Shown here one piece after another: positions 1-8,828 of a DNA stretch of 44,707 bases. The notes beneath the pieces were generated by a model. The model was not told where the DNA came from. It saw only the letters and a list, made by a program, of their open reading frames with translations, and did no database searches. Source of the stretch: Mizugakiibacter sp. (lineage in GTDB: Bacteria > Pseudomonadota > Gammaproteobacteria > Xanthomonadales > Rhodanobacteraceae); NCBI GenBank assembly GCA_003233305.1, contig QILI01000169.1:1-44707 (forward strand). The letters run 5' to 3'. Position numbers and translations under genes: made by a program. Within the stretch, counting starts at the first letter, position 1. Each line of letters opens with the position of its first letter.

Positions 1-1
1 T

Positions 2-469
2 GAGCCGCGCAGCATGCAACAGCACCCTCATTACGATGATGTGGTCGGTGAGGTGTATCGGTTTCTTGCTGACCGGCTGCTGGCGTGTGAGTTTGCGGGT
101 ATTGCCCACTCGCGGATCCTGGTTGATCCCGGCTTTGGCTTTGGCAAGACCCTTGAGCACAATTTGCAACTACTGCAGGCATTGCAGCGTTTTACTGACC
201 TGGGTATCGGGGTTTTGGCTGGCTTATCCAGAAAATCGATGATCGGGGTACTGACCGGTCATGAAGACCCGCAGCAACGGGAAGCGGGTTCGGTTGCGGC
301 AGCATTGCTTGCAGCACAACGCGGGGCTCGTATCGTCCGAGTTCACGATGTGGCGGCAACCCGGGATGCCCTTCGGGTCTGGCAGGGCTTGCTTGAATAT
401 GCGCCCCCGATGGGTGAAGGACGTGCAGACGGGAATTCGCAAAAAATATGGGCTGATGACGATGAATAA
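2..469 (+). CDS. folP: Dihydropteroate synthase, C-terminal part (5' end outside window)
   Basis: Condenses 6-hydroxymethyl-dihydropterin diphosphate with p-aminobenzoate to give dihydropteroate in folate synthesis. The reading frame is open from base 2 and begins inside the family motif GEPRSMQ (seen as EPRSMQ), so only the C-terminal ~155 residues are present. Further motifs seen are DPGFGFGKTLEHN, GLSRKS and the late RVHDV that helps hold the pterin and phosphate. The stop codon overlaps the start of glmM, and folP-glmM is the usual pair in gammaproteobacteria. The 26-residue tail after the last motif is rich in G, D and E and probably unstructured. The assignment is firm; only the missing 5' part limits it. 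Confidence 0.95.
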   Translation, partial: EPRSMQQHPHYDDVVGEVYRFLADRLLACEFAGIAHSRILVDPGFGFGKTLEHNLQLLQALQRFTDLGIGVLAGLSRKSMIGVLTGHEDPQQREAGSVAAALLAAQRGARIVRVHDVAATRDALRVWQGLLEYAPPMGEGRADGNSQKIWADDDE

Positions 470-1874
470 GCCGCTTTCCTGTCCGCCTGCGGACATTTCC
501 GGCCCGCCCCGTAAGTATTTCGGAACGGACGGAATTCGTGGTTGCGTAGGGGAGTGGCCGGTTACCCCGGACTGTATGTTGCACCTTGGGTATGCTGCCG
601 GACGCGTTCTTGGCAACGGTCAGCAGCGACCACTGGTGCTGATCGGCAAAGATACCCGGGTATCGGGTTACATGTTCGAATCGGCGCTCGAAGCCGGATT
701 GGTGTCAGCCGGTGCGGATGTGCGCTTGTTGGGTCCTCTACCCACCCCGGCGGTGTCATGGCTGACTCGATCCATGTCGGCCAGTGCCGGTATTGTAATC
801 AGCGCCTCGCACAATCCCTATACCGATAACGGAGTGAAGTTTTTTGGTGCCGACGGGGAGAAGTTGGCTGACCAGATCGAGCGGGATCTGGAAACGATGC
901 TTGAGCAACCCCTGCGCTGCGTGGCATCGCGTGAGCTTGGCAAGGTGAGTCATTGGGCCGATGCCATCCATCGCTATGCCGAATTCTGCCTGTCTACCGT
1001 AGGCGAGGGATTTTCCTTGCGCGGGCGGCGGCTGGTCCTTGATTGTGCGCATGGGGCAACCTATCAAGTTGCGCCCCAGGTTTTTGCCGAGTTGGGTGCT
1101 GAGGTACAGCTTATTGGTGCCGAGCCGAACGGATTCAATATCAATGCCGGCGTTGGCTCGACCTACCCGCAGGCCTTGAGTGATGCAGTACGTGCCGCAC
1201 ATGCCGAGTTGGGTATTGCCTTCGATGGTGATGGCGACCGGGTAATGATGGTCGATCATAGGGGGCGGGTGGTTGACGGTGATGATCTGTTGTACATCCT
1301 GGCCTGCAGTCGCTTGTCGCACGGGCACTTGCAGGGGCCGGTGGTCGGCACGGTGATGAGTAATCATGCTCTGGATTTGGCGTTACGAAAACTGGGGGTC
1401 GAATTTCTGCGTGCTCCAGTAGGTGACCGTAATGTACGCCATGTGTTGTGTGAGCACGGTGGTCTGCTTGGGGGGGAGACCTCAGGGCATTTGCTGTGTC
1501 TCGACCGGTCTCCTGCCGGGGATGGTTTGATTGCGGCGTTGGCGGTGCTCGAAGCCTTGCAATCGCTGGATTGTGCCTTGGACTCACCGCGCGTGTTGCT
1601 GCATAAACTGCCACAGAGGATGATTAACGTACCGGTACGCTTCCAGGCCGAAGCGGTGCTTGCTGCAGAGTCGGTGATAGGCGTCCGGAACGAGATTGAG
1701 CAGATATTGGGTGCTTCAGGGCGGGTGGTGCTGCGGGCCTCGGGAACTGAACCACTGGTTCGGGTAACCATTGAGGGGCTCGATGCTGAGCAGGTTCAAC
1801 AACTGGCAGAACGTCTGGCTATCGTAGTTCGTGCAGCCGCTAAGAATCTTCTATTGAAAGAGGAGAGAGCCTGA
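456..1874 (+). CDS. glmM: Phosphoglucosamine mutase
   Basis: Interconverts glucosamine-6-phosphate and glucosamine-1-phosphate on the way to UDP-GlcNAc for peptidoglycan and LPS; cytosolic. Visible motifs are KYFGTDGIRG near the N-terminus, the phosphoserine loop ISASHNPY (Ser at about residue 118), the metal loop DGDGDR at about residue 257, and the phosphate-binding loop RASGTEPLVRV near the C-terminus. The start is ATG 456 or ATG 462, both inside the folP end, so the genes overlap by 8-14 bases. There is no start codon closer to KYFGTDG, so this copy carries about 22-24 extra N-terminal residues compared with E. coli GlmM (445 aa). Its stop codon overlaps the start of the following decayed gene (TGATG). 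Confidence 0.95.
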   Translation: MTMNKPLSCPPADISGPPRKYFGTDGIRGCVGEWPVTPDCMLHLGYAAGRVLGNGQQRPLVLIGKDTRVSGYMFESALEAGLVSAGADVRLLGPLPTPAVSWLTRSMSASAGIVISASHNPYTDNGVKFFGADGEKLADQIERDLETMLEQPLRCVASRELGKVSHWADAIHRYAEFCLSTVGEGFSLRGRRLVLDCAHGATYQVAPQVFAELGAEVQLIGAEPNGFNINAGVGSTYPQALSDAVRAAHAELGIAFDGDGDRVMMVDHRGRVVDGDDLLYILACSRLSHGHLQGPVVGTVMSNHALDLALRKLGVEFLRAPVGDRNVRHVLCEHGGLLGGETSGHLLCLDRSPAGDGLIAALAVLEALQSLDCALDSPRVLLHKLPQRMINVPVRFQAEAVLAAESVIGVRNEIEQILGASGRVVLRASGTEPLVRVTIEGLDAEQVQQLAERLAIVVRAAAKNLLLKEERA

Positions 1875-2446
1875 TGACATGGGCAGTGCCCACAGTGGAT
1901 AGGCGCTGTTATGCAAGCGATCGCAAAACTTATGTTGCCGAACATTGGTGCGGTTTACCGGGAGTTTAGTTTTTGCTGTATTCGTGGCCATGGTATTCCG
2001 GTGCATTTGATTAACAGTGGAAACGAATACCCACCCATCGAGAATCTCGATAGACCCAATGTTCGGGCTGGTAGCCACGAGGACATCAATCTCATCACTC
2101 CTCTGGTGGGAGCGAGTGCAGCCGGCTTAGAGGTGCTTACGCGGCAAGGAACCTGGCTACCCATTACCGTGCGGCAGAGGATGTCATCGTGGTCAATGTT
2201 GGTGACATGCTGCAACGCCTGACCCATCATATGTATCCCTCTACCATGCATCGGGTGGTCAATTCATCAGGTGGGGATGCGCACAAGCCTCGTTACTCCG
2301 CATCTTTCTTTTTGCATTCAAACCCAGATTTCCTTATTGATGTGCTGCCTGCTTGCATTGATGCGGAACCCCCCAATCGCTATCCCGAAGCAATCACGGC
2401 GCAAGCCTCCTTACAGCAGCGGCTGCACGAGATTCGCTTGATTTGA
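1874..2446 (+). pseudogene. Decayed 2-oxoglutarate/Fe(II)-dependent oxygenase (isopenicillin N synthase-like)
   Basis: Pieces of one oxygenase gene lie in two alternating frames. Frame A starts at ATG 1874, behind a purine-rich AGAGGAGAG stretch and overlapping the glmM stop, and reads AVPTVDRRCY...YVAE. The text continues from about 1942 in another frame as IGAVYREFSFCCIRGHGIP. It then jumps to YPPIE...VRAGSHEDINLITPLVG, and from about 2170 returns to the first frame as NVGDMLQRL...RVVN...RYSASFFLH...EAITAQ. The HxD iron ligands (HED), the distal His and the RxS 2-oxoglutarate motif are still recognisable. About 150 residues expected between GHGIP and the HxD region are missing. Two frameshifts plus an internal deletion make a working enzyme unlikely. 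Sequence between the lesions is well kept, suggesting recent loss. Family assignment is from recalled motifs. Confidence 0.85.
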
Positions 2447-2613
2447 TCGAGTCCCGGCCACGCGTATCTTCTGCCAGGTATTGAGTCGGATGGCCAGTCA
2501 ATTAACCACGAGTTTCCCCCGTCTTGCTACGTTGTTCAGGATGTTACGAAATGACCTGCGTTGCCGGATGGGAGTGACATGGTTATCCTGCGCACTATTC
2601 GCCCCAGGATCCA
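2447..2613. other. Non-coding gap before tpiA
   Basis: No ORF with recognisable content. It lies between the decayed oxygenase gene and tpiA and probably contains the tpiA promoter, but I see no clear -35/-10 pair. The end of the gap holds an AGGA just before the tpiA ATG. Confidence 0.4.
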
Positions 2614-3366
2614 ATGAACATGCGCCGAATGTTGGTTGCGGGTAACTGGAAAATGCAGGGTTCGATGCACTCGACCCGTGAGTGGATAGACCGGGTCAAG
2701 GTAACATCGTCCCCGAGCTGTGATCGGGTCGTGTTTCCACCCTTTCCATATTTGGGCGCCGCGGTTGAGGCGGCGACTACCGGTGAGCTTGCAGTGGGTG
2801 CTCAGGACCTGAGTGAACATGCCGAGGGGGCCTACACCGGAGAGGTGGCGGCCTCGATGTTGCGGGATATGGGTGCCGAGTACGTGCTGGTAGGGCACTC
2901 GGAACGGCGTCAATACCACGCTGAAAGTGATGCCGTGGTTGCCGCCAAATTCCTGGCTGCGGTGTCAGCCGGCTTGCAACCGGTACTGTGCCTCGGCGAA
3001 ACCCTTGAAGAGCGTGAGGCCGGGAAGACCGAAGAAGTGATTCAACGACAGCTAGGCACGGTTCTTGAGCAGTGTGGATTGAGCGCTTTCACCGCTGCGA
3101 TCATTGCCTATGAACCCATCTGGGCGATTGGGACCGGGCACACCGCCCGTCCCGATCAGGCCCAGCAGATTCATGCATTCATCCGTAGCCAACTGGCCGG
3201 GCGGGATGCTAAACTTGCCCGGATGACGCGGCTTCTTTATGGCGGTAGCGTCAAGCCGGACAATGCCGCTGAGTTGTTTTCTGAGGCGGATATCGATGGT
3301 GGTCTCGTGGGCGGCGCCTCACTGCAGGCGGCGGATTTTTTAGCGATCTGTGCAGCAGCTTGTTAA
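2614..3366 (+). CDS. tpiA: Triosephosphate isomerase
   Basis: Interconverts glyceraldehyde-3-phosphate and dihydroxyacetone phosphate in glycolysis and gluconeogenesis; a cytosolic TIM-barrel enzyme of about 250 residues, the normal length. Seen in the sequence: AGNWKMQG with the catalytic Asn/Lys near residue 10-13, VLVGHSERR with the catalytic His around residue 94, AYEPIWAIGTG with the catalytic Glu around residue 168 and the following flexible loop, and the phosphate-binding LYGGSVKPDN. ATG 2614 encodes MNMRRMLVAGNWK; the second or third Met could also serve, but the first has an AGGA at a workable distance. It is followed by secG after about 30 bases, the usual tpiA-secG pairing, and the two are probably co-transcribed. 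Confidence 0.97.
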   Translation: MNMRRMLVAGNWKMQGSMHSTREWIDRVKVTSSPSCDRVVFPPFPYLGAAVEAATTGELAVGAQDLSEHAEGAYTGEVAASMLRDMGAEYVLVGHSERRQYHAESDAVVAAKFLAAVSAGLQPVLCLGETLEEREAGKTEEVIQRQLGTVLEQCGLSAFTAAIIAYEPIWAIGTGHTARPDQAQQIHAFIRSQLAGRDAKLARMTRLLYGGSVKPDNAAELFSEADIDGGLVGGASLQAADFLAICAAAC

Positions 3367-3399
3367 ACGCTGCAGGCGCAGACTGAAGACTTCAATTTC

Positions 3400-3831
3400 A
3401 TGTTTACTCTGTTTTCCATTGTGTACATCCTGGTCGCTGCGACGATGATCGTGTTGATTCTTTTGCAGCGTGGTGAGGGTGCCGATGCAGGTGCCGGATT
3501 TGGTGGTGGAGCATCGGGTACAGTATTCGGGGCGAGTGGTTCGGCCAGTTTTCTCAGTCGGGCAACCGCCGCCTTGGCGGCCATTTTTTTTGTAGTCAGT
3601 CTGGTTATGGCGATCTACCTCAGTCACCAGGGTTTGCAGAAAGTACGTCCTGGCCTTGGCGTCATGGCCGGGCAGACGGTACAGCCCACTGCCAGGAAAG
3701 CGACCCCGGCACCGGTATCTGCACCCCAAACAGCGACGTCACGGGCGGCGCCGCCCGTGCGCGTGGAACAACCTCCTTCGGCCCCCGTTGAAGCAAAGTC
3801 CAAGCCGAAGCCCAAGAAGACGAGGCCCTGA
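3400..3831 (+). CDS. secG: Preprotein translocase subunit SecG
   Basis: Small inner-membrane subunit of the SecYEG translocon. Two hydrophobic segments are visible at about residues 2-22 and 50-72, joined by a cytosolic Gly/Ala-rich loop containing LLQRGEGADAGAGFGGG, the family signature. The C-terminal ~60 residues are rich in Pro, Ala and Lys and end in KPKPKKTRP; such low-complexity tails are common in this family and make the protein longer (143 aa) than E. coli SecG (110 aa). The ribosome-binding site before ATG 3400 is weak. The gene sits between tpiA and tRNA-Leu, the classic gammaproteobacterial order. Confidence 0.93.
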   Translation: MFTLFSIVYILVAATMIVLILLQRGEGADAGAGFGGGASGTVFGASGSASFLSRATAALAAIFFVVSLVMAIYLSHQGLQKVRPGLGVMAGQTVQPTARKATPAPVSAPQTATSRAAPPVRVEQPPSAPVEAKSKPKPKKTRP

Positions 3832-3868
3832 ATTCGAGTACCCAGTAATCAATAATCAGTGTAACCCT

Positions 3869-3953
3869 GCCCAGGTGGTGGAATCGGTAGACACGCTATC
3901 TTGAGGGGGTAGTGGCGCAAGCTGTGCGGGTTCGAGTCCCGCCCTGGGCACCA
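3869..3953 (+). tRNA. tRNA-Leu (anticodon GAG)
   Basis: An 85-base class II tRNA with encoded CCA. The acceptor strands GCCCAGG and CCTGGGC pair perfectly. The D-arm reads TGGTGGAATCGGTAGACA. The anticodon stem is CTATC/GGTAG (one T-G pair) around loop TTGAGGG, with the anticodon GAG at 3903-3905. A short hairpin variable arm (GGCGCAAGCTG) is followed by the T-arm GCGGGTTCGAGTCCCGC. The long variable arm and the GAG anticodon identify leucine (CUC/CUU codons). It lies between secG and nuoA, a position typical of gammaproteobacteria. Confidence 0.97.
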
Positions 3954-4019
3954 TATTTAACCCGGCCGTTTATTGTTGGCGGCCATTGATGCGCATCATT
4001 GCGCGAAGGGAGTGCGAAC
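3954..4019. promoter_or_regulatory. tRNA-Leu/nuoA intergenic region with small hairpins
   Basis: Contains an inverted repeat GGCCG/CGGCC (3964-3968 and 3980-3984), a 10-base palindrome GATGCGCATC (3988-3997) and the nuoA ribosome-binding site AAGGGAG. The first hairpin has no following T-run, so it is at best a processing or weak termination signal after the tRNA. I see no clear promoter, so the nuo operon may be read from upstream. Confidence 0.3.
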
Positions 4020-4382
4020 GTGAGCGTACTTGCCGAATATTGGCCTGTAGTTCTGTTCCTGGCCGTGGCAGCCGGTCTTGGTATCGTTCTGATTGGCATC
4101 GGAATTCTGGCTGCGCCACACCGGCCAGAGCCCGAAAAACTCTCACCTTATGAATGTGGCTTTGAGGCTTTTGAAGACGCGCGCATAAAATTTGATGTGC
4201 GCTATTATCTGCTGGCGATTCTGTTCGTTATCTTCGATCTTGAAATTGCTTTCATGTTTCCCTGGGCAGTAGTGTTTGAGCGCGTGGGGCTGATCGCACT
4301 GATCGAGATGGGCCTGTTTATCGGTTTGCTGGCGATTGGTTTCATCTATATCTGGAAAAAAGGAGCGTTGGAATGGGAGTAA
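4020..4382 (+). CDS. nuoA: NADH-quinone oxidoreductase subunit A
   Basis: Membrane subunit of complex I. Three hydrophobic segments are visible (about residues 8-30, 62-82 and 88-110), with the conserved loop [14 protein letters not shown] and the helix start [19 protein letters not shown], which are the family signatures of NuoA/ND3. GTG 4020 is chosen because AAGGGAG lies 7-8 bases upstream; an in-frame TTG at 3999 would add seven residues with no ribosome-binding site. The resulting 120 residues match the compact NuoA type. Its stop overlaps the start of nuoB by ten bases. First gene of a 14-gene operon. Confidence 0.95.
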   Translation: MSVLAEYWPVVLFLAVAAGLGIVLIGIGILAAPHRPEPEKLSPYECGFEAFEDARIKFDVRYYLLAILFVIFDLEIAFMFPWAVVFERVGLIALIEMGLFIGLLAIGFIYIWKKGALEWE

Positions 4383-4927
4383 TCCAATCCATCGATCGGG
4401 TGATGCACAACCCGGCGCCTCTTGATTTTGTAGACGATATTCTTCGACCCACTCCCGACAATCCGGTTCTGCAACGTGGTGTGGTAACGACCTCGGTCGA
4501 TGCCTTGATGAATTGGGCACGCACCGGATCGATGTGGCCGGTAACCTTCGGGTTGGCCTGCTGTGCGGTGGAAATGATGCATGCGGGTGCTTCGCGTCTT
4601 GATCTGGATCGTTATGGAGTGGTGTTCCGTGGCTCCCCCCGTCAATCGGATGTGATGATTGTCGCTGGAACCTTGGTCAACAAGATGGCCCCGGCATTAC
4701 GCAAGGTCTATGACCAGATGCCTGACCCGAAGTGGGTCATTTCCATGGGCTCTTGTGCCAATGGCGGGGGCTACTACCACTATTCCTATTCAGTGGTTCG
4801 CGGTTGTGATCGTATTGTCCCCGTCGATATCTATGTGCCGGGGTGTCCCCCGACTGCCGAGGCATTGATTCACGGTATTCTGCAGTTGCAGAAGAAAATC
4901 CGCCGTACCCAAACTATCGCGCGCTGA
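4373..4927 (+). CDS. nuoB: NADH-quinone oxidoreductase subunit B
   Basis: Peripheral-arm subunit carrying the terminal N2 [4Fe-4S] cluster next to the quinone site. The ligand set is visible: the paired cysteines in [10 protein letters not shown], the Cys in [11 protein letters not shown] and the Cys in [11 protein letters not shown]. It is 184 residues, the normal length. ATG 4373 has AAGGAG upstream and overlaps the nuoA stop, so the two are probably translationally coupled. The N-terminal ~35 residues are variable, as in the family. NuoC and NuoD follow as separate genes rather than the NuoCD fusion of E. coli. Confidence 0.97.
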   Translation: MGVIQSIDRVMHNPAPLDFVDDILRPTPDNPVLQRGVVTTSVDALMNWARTGSMWPVTFGLACCAVEMMHAGASRLDLDRYGVVFRGSPRQSDVMIVAGTLVNKMAPALRKVYDQMPDPKWVISMGSCANGGGYYHYSYSVVRGCDRIVPVDIYVPGCPPTAEALIHGILQLQKKIRRTQTIAR

Positions 4928-4939
4928 GAAGGATTCGCT

Positions 4940-5674
4940 ATGAGTGCAACATCTGCGAGAACTCTTGCCGAACGGCTTACCGCCCGGTTTGGCTCGAAAC
5001 TCGAATCGGTCTGCGAGACCCTGGGTGAAACCACCATTGAAGTCCCTGCCGAGGATTTGTTGGAAGTGGCCATGGCACTACGTGATGAGTCCGAATTCCA
5101 TTTCGAACAGCTCGCCGATTTGTGCGGGGTCGACTATCTTAACTACGGTGAAGATGAATGGGCGACTTCCGAAGAGGTGACCGGACAAGGTTTCTCGCGC
5201 GGGGTCGAGGGTCAGGGGCCGGGACGTTTTGACTGGAACGAGCGACAGCGCGATGTACAGATGTCGCGGCGTTTCGCCGCAGTATTGCATTTGCTCTCTC
5301 TGGAGCACAATTGGCGTTTACGAGTACGCGTATATTGTGTGGATGATGCGGTGCCACGAGTGCCCTCGGTGACCGGCATTTGGCCGGGTTCCAACTGGTT
5401 CGAACGCGAGGCATTTGATCTGTTCGGTGTCGTTTTTGAAGGGCATACTGACTTGCGGCGGATCCTGACCGATTACGGTTTCGTAGGGCATCCATTCCGT
5501 AAGGATTTTCCATTGATTGGCAATGTCGAGGTTCGCTACGACCCGGAACAACGTCGAGTCGTGTATCAACCGGTTTCGATCGAGCCGCGAATCAACGTAC
5601 CGCGTGTGATCCGGCAAGATTCGCGTTACCAGCAGGCCAGTGCCGAGGCAGCTGATCACTGGCAGGAGAATTGA
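4940..5674 (+). CDS. nuoC: NADH-quinone oxidoreductase subunit C
   Basis: Peripheral-arm 30-kDa subunit of complex I. Recognised by the C-terminal signature [16 protein letters not shown] (about residues 148-163), followed by [27 protein letters not shown]. The N-terminal half contains the family's [10 protein letters not shown]. It is 244 residues and a separate polypeptide from NuoD. A loop at about residues 73-95 ([20 protein letters not shown]) looks like an insertion within the N-terminal domain. ATG 4940 follows GAAGGA. The stop abuts the nuoD start with no gap. Confidence 0.96.
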   Translation: MSATSARTLAERLTARFGSKLESVCETLGETTIEVPAEDLLEVAMALRDESEFHFEQLADLCGVDYLNYGEDEWATSEEVTGQGFSRGVEGQGPGRFDWNERQRDVQMSRRFAAVLHLLSLEHNWRLRVRVYCVDDAVPRVPSVTGIWPGSNWFEREAFDLFGVVFEGHTDLRRILTDYGFVGHPFRKDFPLIGNVEVRYDPEQRRVVYQPVSIEPRINVPRVIRQDSRYQQASAEAADHWQEN

Positions 5675-6931
5675 GTGGTGCAGGAAATCCGTAATTACAC
5701 GTTGAATTTTGGCCCCCAGCATCCGGCTGCTCATGGCGTGTTGCGTCTGGTGCTGGAGATGGATGGTGAAGTAGTGGTGCGAGCCGACCCGCATATCGGC
5801 TTGCTGCATCGAGGCACCGAAAAGCTGGTCGAATCCAAACCCTTCAATCAGTCGATCGGCTACATGGATCGACTGGATTATGTCTCGATGATGTGCAACG
5901 AACATGCCTACGTTCGGGCTATCGAGAAACTGTGTGGGATAGAAGCTCCGCTTCGGGCGCAATACATCCGCACTATGTTTGATGAAATTACTCGTATTCT
6001 CAATCACCTGATGTGGCTGGGGTCCAGTGCTCTTGACTTGGGTGCGATGGCGGTTTTTCTCTATGCCTTCCGCGAGCGAGAGGAACTGATGGACTGTTAT
6101 GAGGCCGTTTCGGGGGCACGCATGCATGCCACCTATTATCGGCCCGGGGGTGTTTACCGTGACCTTCCCGAGCAGATGCCGCAATATCACAAATCGCCTT
6201 GGCATAAGGGTGCCGACCTCGAACGCCTGAACGGCTGGCGTGAGGGCTCGATGCTGGATTTTCTCGACGCCTTTACCGACGCATTTCCGGGACGCGTCGA
6301 CGAGTATGAAAACCTGCTTACAGAAAACCGCATCTGGAAGCAACGTACCGTAGATATTGGTGTGGTCAGTCCTGAGTTGGCACGTGCCTGGGGGATGTCC
6401 GGTCCGATGTTACGTGGTTCCGGTATCGTTTGGGATCTCCGCAAGAAACAGCCGTATGCCACCTATGCCGATATGGATTTTGACATTCCCGTAGGTGTCA
6501 ATGGTGACTGTTACGATCGGTATCTGGTACGTATCGCCGAGATGCGCCAGTCCAACCGGATCATCCGTCAGTGTGTGGATTGGTTGCGCCGCAATCCCGG
6601 GCCGGTGATGGTGGGCAACAACAAGATTGCACCACCCTCGCGCGAAGCAATGAAGCGGGATATGGAATCGTTAATCCACCACTTCAAATTGTTCACCGAG
6701 GGGTATTGCGTACCCCAGGGTGAGGTCTATTCCGCAGTAGAGGCTCCGAAGGGCGAGTTTGGCGTGTACATGATTTCAGACGGTGCCAACAAGCCCTTCC
6801 GGGTCAAGTTGCGAGCCCCCGGTTTTGCCCACCTGTCTTCCATGGATGCAGTCATCCGGGGCTACATGCTGCCCGATGTGGTAGCCATGATCGGCACCTA
6901 TGACATCGTCTTTGGCGAGATAGATCGCTGA
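5675..6931 (+). CDS. nuoD: NADH-quinone oxidoreductase subunit D
   Basis: The 49-kDa subunit that, with NuoB, forms the quinone-binding cavity of complex I; evolutionarily related to the large subunit of [NiFe] hydrogenases without the metal site. The motifs [18 protein letters not shown] near the N-terminus, [29 protein letters not shown] and the C-terminal GDVVAMIGT-type ending (seen as [19 protein letters not shown]) make it unambiguous. It starts with GTG at 5675 (a second GTG lies at 5678), preceded by AGGAG about 9 bases upstream inside nuoC. It is 418 residues, full length. Confidence 0.97.
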   Translation: MVQEIRNYTLNFGPQHPAAHGVLRLVLEMDGEVVVRADPHIGLLHRGTEKLVESKPFNQSIGYMDRLDYVSMMCNEHAYVRAIEKLCGIEAPLRAQYIRTMFDEITRILNHLMWLGSSALDLGAMAVFLYAFREREELMDCYEAVSGARMHATYYRPGGVYRDLPEQMPQYHKSPWHKGADLERLNGWREGSMLDFLDAFTDAFPGRVDEYENLLTENRIWKQRTVDIGVVSPELARAWGMSGPMLRGSGIVWDLRKKQPYATYADMDFDIPVGVNGDCYDRYLVRIAEMRQSNRIIRQCVDWLRRNPGPVMVGNNKIAPPSREAMKRDMESLIHHFKLFTEGYCVPQGEVYSAVEAPKGEFGVYMISDGANKPFRVKLRAPGFAHLSSMDAVIRGYMLPDVVAMIGTYDIVFGEIDR

Positions 6932-6949
6932 GTCTGTGTGGAGTAACTG

Positions 6950-7477
6950 ATGAAGGCTACAGGCCATTTTGCACAAGTGAAGAATGTTGATCCAACGACG
7001 CTTCTCAGCACTGCAACTCGGGAGCGGATCGATTATTGGGCGGCCAAATTTCCACCCGATCGTAAGCGCTCGGCCGTTATCCAGGGATTGGCAGCGACCC
7101 AAGACCAGAACGGAGGACATCTTACTGATGAGCTGATTACCGCTGTGGCCCGGTATCTGGATATCCCCCCGATATGGGCTTATGAAGTGGCCAGCTTTTA
7201 TTCGATGTTCGAGCTGGCGCCCGTAGGTCGCCACCACATAGCGATATGCACCAATATTTCCTGCTGGTTGAATGGTGCCGAAGACATCGTGCGCCATTGT
7301 GAGGCCAAGTTTGGTATCCGCCTGGGTGATAGTACGCCTGATGGGCGTATCTATCTGAAGAAAGAAGAAGAGTGTCTGGCCGCCTGTTGCGGGGCCCCGA
7401 TGATGACGGTCGATGGCCATTATCATGAAAATCTGACCACCCAGAAGGTGGATCGTATTCTTGACGAGTTGAAGTGA
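6950..7477 (+). CDS. nuoE: NADH-quinone oxidoreductase subunit E
   Basis: The 24-kDa thioredoxin-fold subunit of the NADH-oxidising module, carrying the N1a [2Fe-2S] cluster. The four ligands are seen as CTNISC (C-x4-C) and CLAAC (C-x3-C), with an additional Cys right after the second pair ([10 protein letters not shown]). The N-terminal helical part contains [16 protein letters not shown]. It is 175 residues, normal length. ATG 6950 follows GGAGTAACTG. The last bases overlap a possible GTG start of nuoF, but the better nuoF start is nine bases further on. Confidence 0.96.
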   Translation: MKATGHFAQVKNVDPTTLLSTATRERIDYWAAKFPPDRKRSAVIQGLAATQDQNGGHLTDELITAVARYLDIPPIWAYEVASFYSMFELAPVGRHHIAICTNISCWLNGAEDIVRHCEAKFGIRLGDSTPDGRIYLKKEEECLAACCGAPMMTVDGHYHENLTTQKVDRILDELK

Positions 7478-7485
7478 GGCGAAGC

Positions 7486-8799
7486 ATGGCTGTCGGTCCC
7501 GCTCCCGAAGAACATCAGGTCTGTCTGACCACACTGCATTTTGATAAGCCGTGGTCCTTGGAAAACTACCTCAAGATAGGTGGTTATCAGGCGTGGAAGA
7601 AAATTCTTGCTGACCAACCCGACCCGGCTTCCATTATCAATGCGGTCAAGGAAAGCGGTTTGCGTGGTCGCGGGGGGGCCGGCTTTCCCACTGGTCTCAA
7701 GTGGTCATTTATGCCGCGAAATACAACCGAGCAGAAATACATACTCTGCAATTCGGATGAATCCGAACCGGGTACCTGCAAGGATCGCGATATCCTTCGT
7801 TACAACCCCCATGCAGTCATCGAAGGCATGGCCATTGCCTGTTATGCCACCGGTTCGAGCGTAGCCTATAACTATCTGCGCGGTGAGTTTCACCATGAGC
7901 CTTTTGAACATCTGGAAGAAGCTCTCGGCGAAGCCATTGCCGCGGGCTTACTTGGCACCAACATCCAGGGTTCGGGCATCGATTGTGAAATCCATAATGC
8001 GCTGGGAGCCGGGGCCTACATTTGTGGTGAAGAAACGGCCTTGATGGAATCGCTCGAAGGTAAGAAGGGACAGCCACGTTTCAAACCGCCATTTCCGGCC
8101 AATTTTGGTTTGTATGGCAAGCCGACTACGATCAACAACACCGAGACCTATGCCTCGGTACCGGTGATTCTTCGCAACGGTAGCGAGTGGTTTTTGAATC
8201 TTGGCAAGCCCAACAACGGAGGCGCGAAGATCTTTTCGGTTTCTGGTCAGGTTTGCAAGCCGGGAAATTACGAAATCCGTCTGGGTACACCCTTTAAGGA
8301 TTTACTGACATTGGCCGGTGGAGTACGCGAAGGCCGTACCATGAAAGCGGTGATTCCGGGTGGTTCTTCAATGAAGGTGCTACCTGCCGAGGTCATGTTG
8401 GCTTGTGCCATGGACTATGATTCGCTGCAGAAAGCCGGCTCGGGTCTGGGTTCCGGTGCAGTCATCGTGATGGATGACAGCACCTGCATGGTCAAAGCCT
8501 GTCAGCGGATCAGTCGTTTCTATTATGCCGAGTCCTGTGGTCAATGTACCCCGTGCCGGGAAGGTACCGGTTGGATGTACCGGGTGTTGACACGGATCGT
8601 CGATGGCCAGGGTACGGTCGAAGATCTGCATCGGCTCAAGGCTATTGCAGGGCAGATTGAGGGCCACACTATCTGTGCGTTCGGTGAAGCGGCAGCTTGG
8701 CCGGTGCAGGGATTCCTACAGCACTTCTGGAATGAATTCGAGTACTACGTCACCCATAAGCGCTCCATGGTCGAAGAGCAGTTGGGACAGGCGGCCTGA
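7486..8799 (+). CDS. nuoF: NADH-quinone oxidoreductase subunit F
   Basis: The 51-kDa subunit that binds NADH and FMN and carries the N3 [4Fe-4S] cluster. Visible are [15 protein letters not shown] (NADH/FMN glycine-rich loop, about residues 58-72), [33 protein letters not shown], and the cluster ligands [12 protein letters not shown] plus the distal Cys in [16 protein letters not shown] 7486 is preferred because a GAGG lies seven bases upstream; an in-frame GTG at 7474 overlapping the nuoE stop would add four residues and is the main alternative. With the chosen start the protein has 437 residues. Confidence 0.96.
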   Translation: MAVGPAPEEHQVCLTTLHFDKPWSLENYLKIGGYQAWKKILADQPDPASIINAVKESGLRGRGGAGFPTGLKWSFMPRNTTEQKYILCNSDESEPGTCKDRDILRYNPHAVIEGMAIACYATGSSVAYNYLRGEFHHEPFEHLEEALGEAIAAGLLGTNIQGSGIDCEIHNALGAGAYICGEETALMESLEGKKGQPRFKPPFPANFGLYGKPTTINNTETYASVPVILRNGSEWFLNLGKPNNGGAKIFSVSGQVCKPGNYEIRLGTPFKDLLTLAGGVREGRTMKAVIPGGSSMKVLPAEVMLACAMDYDSLQKAGSGLGSGAVIVMDDSTCMVKACQRISRFYYAESCGQCTPCREGTGWMYRVLTRIVDGQGTVEDLHRLKAIAGQIEGHTICAFGEAAAWPVQGFLQHFWNEFEYYVTHKRSMVEEQLGQAA

Positions 8800-8828
8800 G
8801 CCGGCTCTGAAGGAAACAGCACACAGTC

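Noticed and set aside
756-1367. 203-codon open frame antisense to glmM
   Set aside because: Lies entirely over a strongly conserved gene, with no recognisable product; a shadow caused by codon bias.
5318-6343. 341-codon open frame antisense to nuoC/nuoD
   Set aside because: Covers two well-identified genes and its translation shows no family motif. Long antisense frames recur throughout the nuo operon (for example 6776-7534 and 10845-11570).
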